NCBI GenBank assembly: GCA_050943495.1
Contig: JBMNPH010000005.1
Span: 1-64,000, forward strand
Reading direction: 5' to 3'
Source of the DNA: Merdivicinus sp050943495
GTDB lineage: Bacteria > Bacillota > Clostridia > Oscillospirales > Ruminococcaceae
DNA length: 64,000 bases
The translations under genes and the position numbers were made by a program. Below the pieces are notes generated by a model. That model searched no databases and was not told where the DNA came from. It saw nothing but the letters and a program-made list of their open reading frames with translations. Every line of letters begins with the position of its first letter. Within the stretch, counting starts at the first letter, position 1. Below are positions 41,858 to 50,706 of this stretch, piece by piece.

Positions 41858-41893
41858 AAAAACGGACAGTTTCTTTGGAAACCGTCCGTTTCT
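41858..41893 (-). terminator. Terminator of the sigma/beta-propeller operon
   Basis: Stem AAACGGAC...GTCCGTTT with an inner GTTTC/GAAAC pair, adjoining the stop at 41894; T-rich after it on the minus strand. Confidence 0.75.
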
Positions 41894-44074
41894 TTAAGAA
41901 TTTGCAGCTGGAACTTCCGCAAGGATTTTACCGCTATTTGGATCGAGAGCAAACATTTTGTCCGGTAGAACCAGATAAAATACCTGGCGCAGTAAAAATC
42001 CGGTTTCATATTCCGGTAGGGAAGGCGTTTCGGCTGACTCGTAAAGTGGAAAATCAGCAATCAGTTTGAATCCGGTTTCCTCTCGGTATTGATAGAGACG
42101 GTATGTGTATTGGGTTGTGTACGAATTTTCCGTATTAATATAATTAGTAATCCCAAATCCAATCAGTCCGCTGTTTTCATCCTGATAGAGATACTCATGA
42201 TTATTCATAGCAGGAAGGTACAAATCCCCGGAAATTTCAATGGAATGCTGCAATTCCGTCCCATCATAGACTCCCAGAGTAACACCGGAGACAGTCCCTT
42301 CTGCACTATAAGCATAGTCAAGCTTCAGCAACAGAGAACCGAATGGAATACTTTGAATGGATCCATCCCGTGTTGGAGATTTCTGCAAAATACGCGGATA
42401 ACGTGCAGAAGTGCAGTCCACAACGGCAATCGAATCGCCGGCATAGTTGCAGAAATACAATAAGGAATCCTGACGATCGATGGATGCAATAGAACCAGCC
42501 GGTGCAAAATCTTCTAGAGAACTGGTAACATTCATCTTTTTATCCAGTAGATACAAAGAGGGAGAACCTGTTGAATCTGTAATCGTGACGGCCAGTGTTT
42601 TATTTTTCGGAAGCATTTCAATGTTGCCAATCAGGGTGCCGTTCAAGATATTTTCGCCGTTAAGTGAAATGCCGCTATTTCCAATATCAAAGGAGGCCAG
42701 CATTACCTGTGCGGAATCGGATTTATTTCGTGCCAGACAAATAAATTGATCACTGACATATAGAGCATCACTTCCGCCCAAATAACAGAAGGTGTCGGCG
42801 AAGAAAGAAGGCTCCGAAAGATCTATCATGCTGATGGTTGTATATACCGGTGCATCTAAATCCTGTCCAATTTGGATTTGATCTCGACGGGGAATCCGAA
42901 TCAACCCATTTTCATAAGAAGCCGGCAGATAGCTGTTCAGAGTTTCCTCATCAAGTCCGCGGGTAGAAGGAATAGAATGCTGAGAAATCATGACAAGAAA
43001 TCCATCTTCCGTATAGGAGGCAGTTGCCCGACCATCCTGACATAAGGTGGAGAGGAAAACCGGCGCAGAAGGATCGCTCACGTCATAAAATGACATGACA
43101 GTCAGATTTTGCTGCTGTGCGGTGGTATCTGACCAGTAGCGTGCATTGCCGATAATCGTGAGAATATCATCTTCCAGCAGCAGCTCAGAGACGGCAACAT
43201 AACTGGAGTGCATACCGGAAATGGATGGCAAGGTATACTGCGGGGTAAATTCTCCTGCAAAGGTGGATTTTGGGCCGTTCAGCTGATAAATACGAATCAT
43301 GGAGTTTTCACCGTCATCTGCAATTGTGCAGGTGATACGGCTATTGCTAACCACTGTACTGCCCTGATTTTCATGTGCAATTACTACAGTGTTCCCCGCC
43401 GGCATGGCAAAGGAAACCGTATTAGGTACAGAATTCTGTAAAACAGCATTCCGTTGAGCACCCTCCATTGCATTGTAAATATCACGGTATCCCTCGATAG
43501 ATTCCTGTTCCTGCAGACCAGGATAATCCAGATTGACAGCAGGAGGCGGACCTTGCGGTTCCGAAGTTTCCTGTGTTTCGGAAGATTCCGACTGTCCGGA
43601 CTGTGGTTCCTGAGTGGAATTTTCTGTTGTTTGAGAATTGGCATCCGGATCTGATACAGATTCTTCTGTTTCTTCCGGAAGAGAATTAGATAGGCCGGGC
43701 TGAGAATCCGGTTCCGGTTGAGAATCTGGAGTTATCTGAGATTCAGAGGAAACAGAGTCGTCTGATGGTAAAGATTCAGGATCGGATTCCGATACTTCAG
43801 AGTCTGGTTCGGAATAGGAAGAAGACTCTGATGGTAAAATTGGATTGCTAATAAAGTTACGCAAAACGGTTGCGCCAGCCAGAACCAAAAGGAGGCAGGC
43901 TGCAGCCGAAAAGAGGGGAGAATATTTTCGAGCAAATGAAATAGGCCTGACTTTCTGCCGGTCAGGCAGCTTTTGAAGCAGGCTTTCCGGAGAGAGCGAG
44001 GATGGCGTTTCGAGTTGGTCGGCCATCTTCCGGATGCGCTGCTCCAGCACATCATGTTCCGGGAATTGTTTCAT
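41894..44074 (-). CDS. Membrane-anchored beta-propeller protein, candidate anti-sigma factor
   Basis: 726 residues. A cytoplasmic N-terminus of about 50 residues (DVLEQRIRKMADQLETP) is followed by one membrane helix (FSAAACLLLVLAGATVL, about 54-72), a Ser/Glu/Pro/Gln-rich linker of about 100 residues, and a large extracytoplasmic region of the PF09826-like beta-propeller type (TFAGEFTPQYTLPSISGM, DVSDPSAPVFLSTL, SMIDLSEPSF repeats). It is cotranscribed with, and 35 nt downstream of, an ECF sigma factor gene, so its cytoplasmic end may bind that sigma factor while the propeller senses an envelope signal. There is no zinc-type HxxxCxxC anti-sigma motif, so the regulatory role is inference. Confidence 0.78.
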   Translation of the reverse strand: MKQFPEHDVLEQRIRKMADQLETPSSLSPESLLQKLPDRQKVRPISFARKYSPLFSAAACLLLVLAGATVLRNFISNPILPSESSSYSEPDSEVSESDPESLPSDDSVSSESQITPDSQPEPDSQPGLSNSLPEETEESVSDPDANSQTTENSTQEPQSGQSESSETQETSEPQGPPPAVNLDYPGLQEQESIEGYRDIYNAMEGAQRNAVLQNSVPNTVSFAMPAGNTVVIAHENQGSTVVSNSRITCTIADDGENSMIRIYQLNGPKSTFAGEFTPQYTLPSISGMHSSYVAVSELLLEDDILTIIGNARYWSDTTAQQQNLTVMSFYDVSDPSAPVFLSTLCQDGRATASYTEDGFLVMISQHSIPSTRGLDEETLNSYLPASYENGLIRIPRRDQIQIGQDLDAPVYTTISMIDLSEPSFFADTFCYLGGSDALYVSDQFICLARNKSDSAQVMLASFDIGNSGISLNGENILNGTLIGNIEMLPKNKTLAVTITDSTGSPSLYLLDKKMNVTSSLEDFAPAGSIASIDRQDSLLYFCNYAGDSIAVVDCTSARYPRILQKSPTRDGSIQSIPFGSLLLKLDYAYSAEGTVSGVTLGVYDGTELQHSIEISGDLYLPAMNNHEYLYQDENSGLIGFGITNYINTENSYTTQYTYRLYQYREETGFKLIADFPLYESAETPSLPEYETGFLLRQVFYLVLPDKMFALDPNSGKILAEVPAANS

Positions 44075-44109
44075 CTAAGAATCGTCCTTTCAGTGGAATC
44101 ATGCACATT

Positions 44110-44619
44110 TCATTGAGAAAGTGCTTCGCGAAGTTTTGCCAGGGCGCGGCTGTGCTTGGAACGGACGGTATTCCGGTTCAAGCGGAGCATGTCAGCCACT
44201 TCGCCGCTGTCGTATCCGCCAAAAATGATGAGAGAAAGAATGAGCCGTTCCTCATCATTGAGCAATGCCATAGCTCTTTTAAGTTCAAGAGCCTCTTCCC
44301 GGTCGGCTGTGACGGGAATTTCGACCTCGGAAAGATCCGTTTCTTCCCGACGGGCGGCATAATATTTCATTTTACGTTTGCATTTAGCAGAGAGGATTTT
44401 GAACATCCAGGCGCGGAAAGAATCATCCTGCCGCAGTTTGGGCAGACTTTCCCACGCATCCATGACGGCATCGCTGACGGCATCCTCTGCGTCGGTTTCG
44501 TTTTTCAGGCAATAGAAAGCAAATTTATATAAATCCTGATAAACCTCCTGGTAAAGCTGAGAGAAGGCCGACTTATCGCCCTTCTTAGCAGCGGAAACAA
44601 GGTTTAGAAGATTGGTCAT
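44110..44619 (-). CDS. ECF-type RNA polymerase sigma factor
   Basis: 169 residues with region 2 (LYQEVYQDLYKFAFYCLKN, DAVSDAVMDAWESLPKL) and region 4 (LLNDEERLILSLIIFGGY with the RNTVRSKHSRALAKLREAL helix-turn-helix). Length and lack of region 3 fit the ECF group. AGGTGAGGGA precedes the ATG. It heads a two-gene operon with the membrane beta-propeller protein. Its target promoters are unknown; autoregulation is usual in such pairs. Confidence 0.9.
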   Translation of the reverse strand: MTNLLNLVSAAKKGDKSAFSQLYQEVYQDLYKFAFYCLKNETDAEDAVSDAVMDAWESLPKLRQDDSFRAWMFKILSAKCKRKMKYYAARREETDLSEVEIPVTADREEALELKRAMALLNDEERLILSLIIFGGYDSGEVADMLRLNRNTVRSKHSRALAKLREALSQ

Positions 44620-44671
44620 TCCCTCACCTCATATAGGAATCGGAATCCTTCTTTCCAATTCACCAGTACAT

Positions 44672-46438
44672 TCATATAGTGTCCGGAAAGAGCGGAACTG
44701 TTGCATCCAAATGATAAAATATTGAGCGATCCAGGCAAAAAGCGGAAGCTTTTCCCAATATATCGTGTCTGCGATAATTAAAAAGGTAGACAGTAGGACG
44801 GGATTCTCCCATTGGATCAAAGGGAAAGAAGTCGAGATGTGCCATTTTTTCGACCTGTTTGGGATCCAGCCCTTCATATTCGGGGAGATATTGCTGCCGC
44901 AAAACGGAGTCGCGGAAAAAGGCTAGCCTTGTTTCGCGAAGAGCAGGCGAATCGGAATTCGGAAGCCATATGGGAAGTTTTTTGCATTTTTCATGGGAAT
45001 AGAGATCATATCGCATCCGCCATCCCAATATTTCCGGATCGCATCCCGGAAGGGTACAGCCGTAACGGTAGAGAATGTCATACTGATCCAGTTTGGTGTG
45101 CGGCTGATCGAAGAGTTTTTGCTGGCGGTACCAGCGGCTGAAATTTTCATAAAACAGGAAAGGACGGCTTTCTAGCGGGACCAGATAGGCGAGGCTCGCT
45201 TCAAAGCGTCTGGAATTTTCGTATTGTTCGGTCAGAGCCTCGATGTCCTTGAGGCGCAGTAGATCGCTATAGGGCATTACATTGGTAGCGAGGACTTCAT
45301 AGGGAGGTTCGTCACGCCATAAAATACCATATTGAGAGGCATTCTTTCTGAGGCCGGAACCTTTAAGTAGTTTGAGAAATCCAAGCTGGAATTGATCGGG
45401 ATGGAGGGCGTAGACCCAATCAAAGGAATTGCCGAAACTGTCATAATTTTCATAGGGCAGGCCTGCAATTAAATCCAGATGAAGATGGATATTATGATTC
45501 TGGCGGATCCGGCGACAAATTCCAGCTAATTTTTCCAGATTGGTATGGCGATCGACAGCATTCAATGTAGCAGGATTGACTGACTGCACACCGATTTCAA
45601 ACTGAAACAAGCCTGGACGAACCGTTTCCAAAAAGGTAAGCTGTTCTTCGGTAATGAGGTCCGCTTCCATTTCAAAATGGAAATTGGTGACACCGTTGTC
45701 ATGTTCGGCGAGATAGCGCCAGATTTCCAGTGCAAAATGCGCATTGGTATTAAAGGTGCGGTCAACAAACTTGACCTGGGGCACGCGGGCATCTAGAAAA
45801 ATCTGCAATTCCCGTTTCACCTTGTCAAGCGGCTGAAAGCGCACCCCTTTGTCCACTGAGGAGAGGCAGTACTGGCAGTTGAATGGACAGCCGCGCTGTG
45901 CTTCATAATATAGAATTCGGTTTTCAAACGCTTGTAAATCCTCGTATACAAAGGGAAGTCGAGCAAGGTCAAGTGGTTTTGCTGGGGCATTCTGATGGAA
46001 AATATCGTTTTCGTACCATCCCAGGGAGGGGACATCCGCAAGAGATTCTTTCCCCATCGCAGCCAGACAAAGGTGGGAGAATGGTTCTTCGCCCTCTCCG
46101 GACAGCACAAAATCCGCACCGGTTTCCGTGAGTGCCTGTTGGGGCTCAAAGCTCACTTCCGGTCCGCCCACAAAAATTTTTGTGTCAGGAAGGATTTTTT
46201 TTAGTGCCGGGATCAGACGGCAAATTTGACCGTAGTTCCAGATGTAGCAGGAAAATCCCAGCAGATCCGGCGAAAGCCGATAGATTTCGGACAGGATAAA
46301 ATCATCGTATTGATTTATGGTAAATTCTGCAGTCTGGCTGGTAATTCCGTATTGTTCCAAAGCGTACCGGCGGAGAAGATGAACCGCCAGAGTGGAATGA
46401 ATATATTTGGCGCTGATACCGGCCAGAAGAATGTTCAT
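44672..46438 (-). CDS. B12-binding-domain radical SAM protein with DUF4080-like C-terminus
   Basis: 588 residues. The N-terminal cobalamin-binding-like Rossmann domain (ILLAGISAKYIHSTLAV, DLLGFSCYIWNYGQI, IFVGGPEVSFEP) precedes the radical SAM domain, whose [4Fe-4S] motif is RGCPFNCQYC, followed by EIGVQSVNPATL and LIAGLPYENYDSF. About 170 C-terminal residues correspond to a DUF4080-like region. The cobalamin-ligand DxHxxG motif is not evident, so B12 may not be bound. Substrate unknown. GGAGGCGG precedes the ATG. A TTGTTT-N17-TAAGAT promoter lies upstream. Confidence 0.85.
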   Translation of the reverse strand: MNILLAGISAKYIHSTLAVHLLRRYALEQYGITSQTAEFTINQYDDFILSEIYRLSPDLLGFSCYIWNYGQICRLIPALKKILPDTKIFVGGPEVSFEPQQALTETGADFVLSGEGEEPFSHLCLAAMGKESLADVPSLGWYENDIFHQNAPAKPLDLARLPFVYEDLQAFENRILYYEAQRGCPFNCQYCLSSVDKGVRFQPLDKVKRELQIFLDARVPQVKFVDRTFNTNAHFALEIWRYLAEHDNGVTNFHFEMEADLITEEQLTFLETVRPGLFQFEIGVQSVNPATLNAVDRHTNLEKLAGICRRIRQNHNIHLHLDLIAGLPYENYDSFGNSFDWVYALHPDQFQLGFLKLLKGSGLRKNASQYGILWRDEPPYEVLATNVMPYSDLLRLKDIEALTEQYENSRRFEASLAYLVPLESRPFLFYENFSRWYRQQKLFDQPHTKLDQYDILYRYGCTLPGCDPEILGWRMRYDLYSHEKCKKLPIWLPNSDSPALRETRLAFFRDSVLRQQYLPEYEGLDPKQVEKMAHLDFFPFDPMGESRPTVYLFNYRRHDILGKASAFCLDRSIFYHLDATVPLFPDTI

Positions 46439-46472
46439 GAAAATGCCGCCTCCATATTAAAGGTTACTTTTT

Positions 46473-46501
46473 ATCTTATCATAAATGTTGGCAATAAACA
46501 A
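46473..46501 (-). promoter_or_regulatory. Probable promoter of the radical SAM gene
   Basis: Minus strand TTGTTT (46501-46496), 17-nt spacer, TAAGAT (46478-46473), 35 nt before the start codon. Confidence 0.6.
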
Positions 46502-46543
46502 CACAATTTACTTAATTAAAGCATAAAAGAACTCGAATAAAAG

Positions 46544-46569
46544 AAAAGGTCTATTACAATAGACTTTTT
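46544..46569. terminator. Hairpin with flanking T runs
   Basis: AAAAGGTCTATT/AATAGACTTTTT with a 2-nt loop. It has T-rich flanks on both strands and lies between two divergent promoters, so it may insulate them. Confidence 0.5.
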
Positions 46570-46649
46570 AGTAATAATATCATGTTTGTGGCAGAATGTC
46601 AAGAAACAATTCGTTAAAAAAATATTTTTAGAATTTTTCTAAAAAACTA

Positions 46650-46678
46650 TTGACAGATCATAATTTATACGCTATAAT
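46650..46678 (+). promoter_or_regulatory. Full-consensus promoter of rubrerythrin
   Basis: TTGACA (46650-46655), 17-nt spacer, TATAAT (46673-46678), preceded by an A/T-rich tract that could act as an UP element. Confidence 0.93.
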
Positions 46679-46757
46679 AAAATCACAGTCGAGGAACGAA
46701 CGGTTCCAAGGACCGACAAAATAAAAAGAAAACCTGATTTCAAGGAGGAAATTTAAA

Positions 46758-47303
46758 ATGAAAAAATTTGTATGCTCTGTTTGCGGTTATGTTCATGAAG
46801 GCGATTCTGCACCGGATTTCTGCCCCCAGTGCAAGGCCCCAAAAGAGAAATTCAAAGAGCAGGCTGGTGAGAAGACTTGGGCTGCTGAACACGTTGTCGG
46901 TGTAGCAGCAGGTGCACCCGAGGATATCATGGCGGATCTTCGTGCAAACTTCGAAGGCGAATGCACCGAAGTTGGTATGTATCTGGCAATGGCTCGCGTT
47001 GCACATCGTGAAGGCTATCCGGAAATCGGCCTGTACTGGGAGAAAGCTGCTTACGAGGAAGCAGAGCATGCTGCAAAATTTGCAGAGCTGCTCGGTGAAG
47101 TCGTAACCGATTCCACCAAGAAGAACCTTGAGATGCGTGTTGACGCTGAGAACGGCGCAACTGCTGGCAAGTTTGACCTGGCAAAACGTGCGAAAGCTTT
47201 GAACCTCGATGCAATCCATGACACCGTTCATGAAATGGCTCGCGATGAGGCCCGTCACGGCAAAGCTTTTGAAGGTCTCCTCAACCGTTACTTTGGTAAA
47301 TAA
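46758..47303 (+). CDS. Reverse rubrerythrin (NADH peroxidase-type)
   Basis: 181 residues. The rubredoxin-like domain is at the N-terminus (CSVCGYVHEGDSAPDFCPQC, four Cys), before the diiron ferritin-like domain with ECTEVGMYLAMARVAHREG, EEAEHAAKFAELLG and DEARHGKAFEGLL carrying the Glu and His ligands. This order defines the reverse rubrerythrins, which reduce peroxide (and oxygen) with electrons from NADH via rubredoxin in obligate anaerobes. CAAGGAGG precedes the ATG. Single gene with a very strong promoter and its own terminator, consistent with an abundant oxidative-stress protein. Confidence 0.94.
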   Translation: MKKFVCSVCGYVHEGDSAPDFCPQCKAPKEKFKEQAGEKTWAAEHVVGVAAGAPEDIMADLRANFEGECTEVGMYLAMARVAHREGYPEIGLYWEKAAYEEAEHAAKFAELLGEVVTDSTKKNLEMRVDAENGATAGKFDLAKRAKALNLDAIHDTVHEMARDEARHGKAFEGLLNRYFGK

Positions 47304-47336
47304 TTATTGGAAACTCCAGATTCCATAATGATAGAA

Positions 47337-47369
47337 GTCCCCGGAAGATTTTTCTTCCGGGGATTTTTC
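47337..47369 (+). terminator. Terminator of rubrerythrin
   Basis: Stem TCCCCGGAAGA/TCTTCCGGGGA with a short T loop, followed by TTTTTCT. Confidence 0.85.
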
Positions 47370-47383
47370 TATTCAAAAAATGC

Positions 47384-47411
47384 TTGAAAAAATGTGGAAG
47401 CCTGTTATAAT
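47384..47411 (+). promoter_or_regulatory. Promoter of the glycoside hydrolase gene
   Basis: TTGAAA (47384-47389), 16-nt spacer, TATAAT (47406-47411). Confidence 0.78.
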
Positions 47412-47458
47412 GGAAGAAAAGTCCGATTGCAGGTGTGATCGGGGAAGAGGAGGCTGCC

Positions 47459-50224
47459 ATGAAATTTGATCCGCATACCCATGATCTTTCGCTGTCGTCA
47501 TGGGGACCTTATACCAAAAAATATGCCGGAATTTCGCACATTGGATCCGGAAAGGATGGGATTCGCTTTGATTTAAGCGTATTTCCGGGATTCTACCGGC
47601 GTCGTGTGGATTTGCCGAATGTTCTGATGGAAGGGAATTATCACGTTTGGGAAGCAGCGCCGGATTTGTCCTATTATTCCACTCGGCATGAGTTGGAATG
47701 GAAGGATGAGGTTTACTGTGACATTGCCTATGTGCGTCCGGATGAGCACAGCTGCCTAATCCGCAGTCATTGTGTTAATAACGGGCAGGATGTGCAGAAC
47801 CTTGTGCTGCATTATATGGCTTCAATTCAGTATCCCAATGAGGGGAATCCGCTCGATCCGGAATGGATTACGCCCGTATCCTGTGAAAGACCGCCAAAAA
47901 GTGTGTTCTGCCGTGCGATCGATTATGAGAGAATAACGCGCAAAGAACTCCTGCCTACTGATCAACTGGTGCCGGACGGCCGGCGCCCCAATGAAGTGCG
48001 CGGCGCCGGATTCTGCGGCGGCTCAGGTGTCCGACTTGGAAAGACACCCGGCGAACGGCTGGAATTTACCTTGGAAACGCCGGAACTATTTTTGGAACCG
48101 GTGCTGATTTTGCGCTACCGCAGCGAAAAAGCGGCTCAGATGAGAGCGGACGGCAATCTGACGTTTGCAGAAACGCTGCCAATCCATTCTGTCTTGGAAA
48201 CGTTTGCAATTCGTCCCGCCTGTTACCGGGAAGGGGGAAAATTGAGATTTGCACTTTCCCTGACAGAAGGGGAAATCCTGCTGGACAGTCTTGTCCTTTG
48301 CGAGAAGGAAGATGCGGATGCGGTCTGTTATCGGACAGAGGAACCCGCTTGGATCCCGGAATGCTGGGAAATGGGATCAGAGAAACCGCTGGACTGGAAA
48401 AATCAGATGCGGCTTCCGCTGGAAAAGGATGCCTCAAAAGAAACTGATACCTCCCAGAATACCCTGGTTCTCAAATATCCGCACGATGAAAATTATTATG
48501 GAATTTACTGGGATTTTCCGGACTTTTGCCTGCGGTATCTGCTCACTGATGAATTGGATATTTATCTGCGGTATATGGCGCACAATCATGTGAGCAAGGT
48601 GCTGACCGGAAATGGGAAAGGACATTTTTCCAATGTGTTTCTGCGTCCGATTCCGGTGAAGCCGGGCACTTCTCTTGATTTATACGGGGCGGTCTGCTGC
48701 GGGAAAACGCGGGAGGAAGTCCAGCGGCGGCTTGCCGGATGGATTGCGCGCCGTCCGGAATTCCCCGCAATCTGCGATTCCCTGCGTAAGAATGTCAGCC
48801 AGCCCGCGGAAAATCCGGAAGGGGAATGTTATCGTTTTTCGCAGGAACGGATGATGGCGACAACCCTGACCAATGTTGTGTATCCGGTCTATACCAAACG
48901 CAGCTATATCCGACACAATACCCCCGGTCGTTGGTGGGACAGCCTGTATACCTGGGATTCCGGTTTTGTGGGACTGGGACTTTCAGCCTGTGAAATCCAG
49001 CGTGCGGCAGACTGTCTCAACGCCTATTTGACCGAACCGGGCGACCCCGAAACAGCATTTCTCCATCACGGTTCGCCGGTTCCGGTGCAGTTTTACCTGT
49101 TCCAGGAACTTTATAACAAAACCCAGTCCCGGGAACTGCTGGAAGCCTGTTATCCGCGGCTGCTGCAGTATTACCGCTTTATGACCGGACAGCTGGGAAG
49201 TTCCACGATCGGAAAGTTTTCTTCCAATATCCTCTGTACTTGGGATTATTTCTACAATTCGGGCGGATGGGACGACTATCCGCCGCAGGTCGCTGTTCAT
49301 GCGCAGAAGCTGGAATCCTCTGCTGCACCGACTGTCACGACCTCCCATATGATTCGTTGTGCCAAAATTATGAAGCTTGCTGCGGAACAGCTGGGTGCAC
49401 CAGAGGAGGATTGCCGTCTGTTTGAGCGGGATATCCAGCGGTTCGAAGAGGCACTGCAGCAGTATTGCTGGGATGAGGAATCCGGATATTTCGGGTATCT
49501 GCGCCATGATGAGAAGGGGAATCCCCTCGGTATTTTCCGCCACGCGAGCGGACAGAACTTTAATATGGGCCTAGATGGCGCTTCTCCGATGCTGGCGGGT
49601 ATTCTGACCGACAGCCAGCTGGAACGAATTACAGGGCATTTGATGTCGGAACGGGAACTGTGGACCCCCATCGGCTTATCCACCGTCGACCAATCTGCCA
49701 ACTATTATAAAAAGGATGGTTATTGGAATGGCGCGGTCTGGATGCCGCATCAGTGGTTCTTCTTCAAGGCTTTGCTGGACTACGGCAAGGCAGACGAAGC
49801 CTTCCGAGTGGCGAAAACCGGTTTGGATGTCTGGGCAAATGAGGTGGATGCCTCTTATAATTGCTTCGAGCATTTCATTATTGCATCCGGGCGGGGCGCC
49901 GGCTGGCATCATTTTTCTGGGCTTTCCACGCCGGTACTGCTCTGGTATGCCTCCTACTTCCGGCCGGGCACCATCACTGGCGGAAATTCCGCTTGGATTG
50001 AGCAGCAGGAATGGTCTTCCAATCAGGATGCACTGCGGTGCCGGATCCGTTTTTCGGATACCCGCCGGGAAACAGTACTGGTTTTTGTCCTCAAGCAAGG
50101 CAAAGCATATCGCTGCCGGGTAAACGGGACGGAAGCTGTGCTCAAAAAGCGGTTCGATGGAACGTATGAACTGCGGCTTTCTCCGGATGCCGGCGAATGT
50201 TTTTCAATTGAAATTTTTGAGTAA
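47459..50224 (+). CDS. Glycoside hydrolase with (alpha/alpha)6 barrel, GH63/MGH1-like
   Basis: 921 residues. The N-terminal 400 residues are beta-rich; the catalytic half starts near RWWDSLYTWDSGFVGLGL, a WDS-F pattern seen at the acid site of GH63/trehalase-type (alpha/alpha)6 enzymes. ILCTWDYFYNSGGWDDYPPQ, YWNGAVWMPHQWFFFKALL and a late SYNCFEHF segment complete the helical barrel and hold candidate acid/base residues; a small beta domain ends the protein. No signal peptide, so it likely acts on an imported oligosaccharide. GAGGAGG before the ATG at 47459 fixes the start. Monocistronic, with promoter and palindromic terminator. Clan-level call only; substrate unknown. Confidence 0.75.
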   Translation: MKFDPHTHDLSLSSWGPYTKKYAGISHIGSGKDGIRFDLSVFPGFYRRRVDLPNVLMEGNYHVWEAAPDLSYYSTRHELEWKDEVYCDIAYVRPDEHSCLIRSHCVNNGQDVQNLVLHYMASIQYPNEGNPLDPEWITPVSCERPPKSVFCRAIDYERITRKELLPTDQLVPDGRRPNEVRGAGFCGGSGVRLGKTPGERLEFTLETPELFLEPVLILRYRSEKAAQMRADGNLTFAETLPIHSVLETFAIRPACYREGGKLRFALSLTEGEILLDSLVLCEKEDADAVCYRTEEPAWIPECWEMGSEKPLDWKNQMRLPLEKDASKETDTSQNTLVLKYPHDENYYGIYWDFPDFCLRYLLTDELDIYLRYMAHNHVSKVLTGNGKGHFSNVFLRPIPVKPGTSLDLYGAVCCGKTREEVQRRLAGWIARRPEFPAICDSLRKNVSQPAENPEGECYRFSQERMMATTLTNVVYPVYTKRSYIRHNTPGRWWDSLYTWDSGFVGLGLSACEIQRAADCLNAYLTEPGDPETAFLHHGSPVPVQFYLFQELYNKTQSRELLEACYPRLLQYYRFMTGQLGSSTIGKFSSNILCTWDYFYNSGGWDDYPPQVAVHAQKLESSAAPTVTTSHMIRCAKIMKLAAEQLGAPEEDCRLFERDIQRFEEALQQYCWDEESGYFGYLRHDEKGNPLGIFRHASGQNFNMGLDGASPMLAGILTDSQLERITGHLMSERELWTPIGLSTVDQSANYYKKDGYWNGAVWMPHQWFFFKALLDYGKADEAFRVAKTGLDVWANEVDASYNCFEHFIIASGRGAGWHHFSGLSTPVLLWYASYFRPGTITGGNSAWIEQQEWSSNQDALRCRIRFSDTRRETVLVFVLKQGKAYRCRVNGTEAVLKKRFDGTYELRLSPDAGECFSIEIFE

Positions 50225-50228
50225 AGTA

Positions 50229-50267
50229 AGACGGTACGGAGAAATTTCTCCGTACCGTCTATTTTTT
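50229..50267. terminator. Bidirectional terminator, perfect 16-bp stem
   Basis: AGACGGTACGGAGAAA followed at once by its exact complement TTTCTCCGTACCGTCT, then ATTTTTTCT; sits between the convergent glycosidase and flavodoxin genes. Confidence 0.85.
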
Positions 50268-50693
50268 CTATTCCATGGCCGCCAGCTTAGATCCCAGCGC
50301 GGCGCAGGCTTCCAGTCCATCCGCATCCGGCATCTCATTTAGGATTAGCCCTTCCTCTCCGCACAGGATTCCGCCTGCTGCGATCACTCGTTCCTGCCAG
50401 TTTCGCATCCATTCGCCATCGCCCCAGCCGTAGGATCCAAACAATGCAATTTTTTTACCTTGGATGGAACCTTCTAGTTCACTGAAAAAGGGTTCGAATT
50501 CCGCCTCTTCCAGCACTTCCACGCCCATTGCTGGACATCCGAGCGCTAATTTTTCATAGTTTGCCGCCTCATTTGCGGATATTTCCGAAACAGGTAGCAA
50601 TATTGACTCCGATCCTGCACCTTTTGCAACCGCTTCCGCCATCGCTTGCGTATTGCCGGTTCCAGACCAGTAAATCACTGCAATTTTTCCCAT
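50268..50693 (-). CDS. Flavodoxin (short-chain)
   Basis: 141 residues. FMN-binding phosphate loop IYWSGTGNTQAMAEAV at the N-terminus, CPAMGVEVLEE in the 50s loop and GSYGWGDGEWMRNW in the 90s loop, where the Trp and Tyr stack on FMN. Low-potential electron carrier that can replace ferredoxin. AAGGAGG before the ATG at 50693 sets the start; the frame is open to 50921, overlapping the upstream gene. It follows the DUF3793 gene by 13 nt, so both are controlled by the promoter/operator at 51306-51368. Confidence 0.92.
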   Translation of the reverse strand: MGKIAVIYWSGTGNTQAMAEAVAKGAGSESILLPVSEISANEAANYEKLALGCPAMGVEVLEEAEFEPFFSELEGSIQGKKIALFGSYGWGDGEWMRNWQERVIAAGGILCGEEGLILNEMPDADGLEACAALGSKLAAME

Positions 50694-50706
50694 CAGAGCC
50701 TCCTTG

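Larger units (their letters stand above)
46439..46757. promoter_or_regulatory. Divergent region between the radical SAM gene and rubrerythrin
   Basis: 319 nt, A+T-rich. It contains the minus-strand promoter at 46473-46501, a hairpin at 46544-46569, the plus-strand promoter at 46650-46678, and in the rubrerythrin leader a small stem-loop (GGAAC-GAACG-GTTCC, 46693-46707) enclosed by GTCG/CGAC. No gene seen. Confidence 0.6.
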
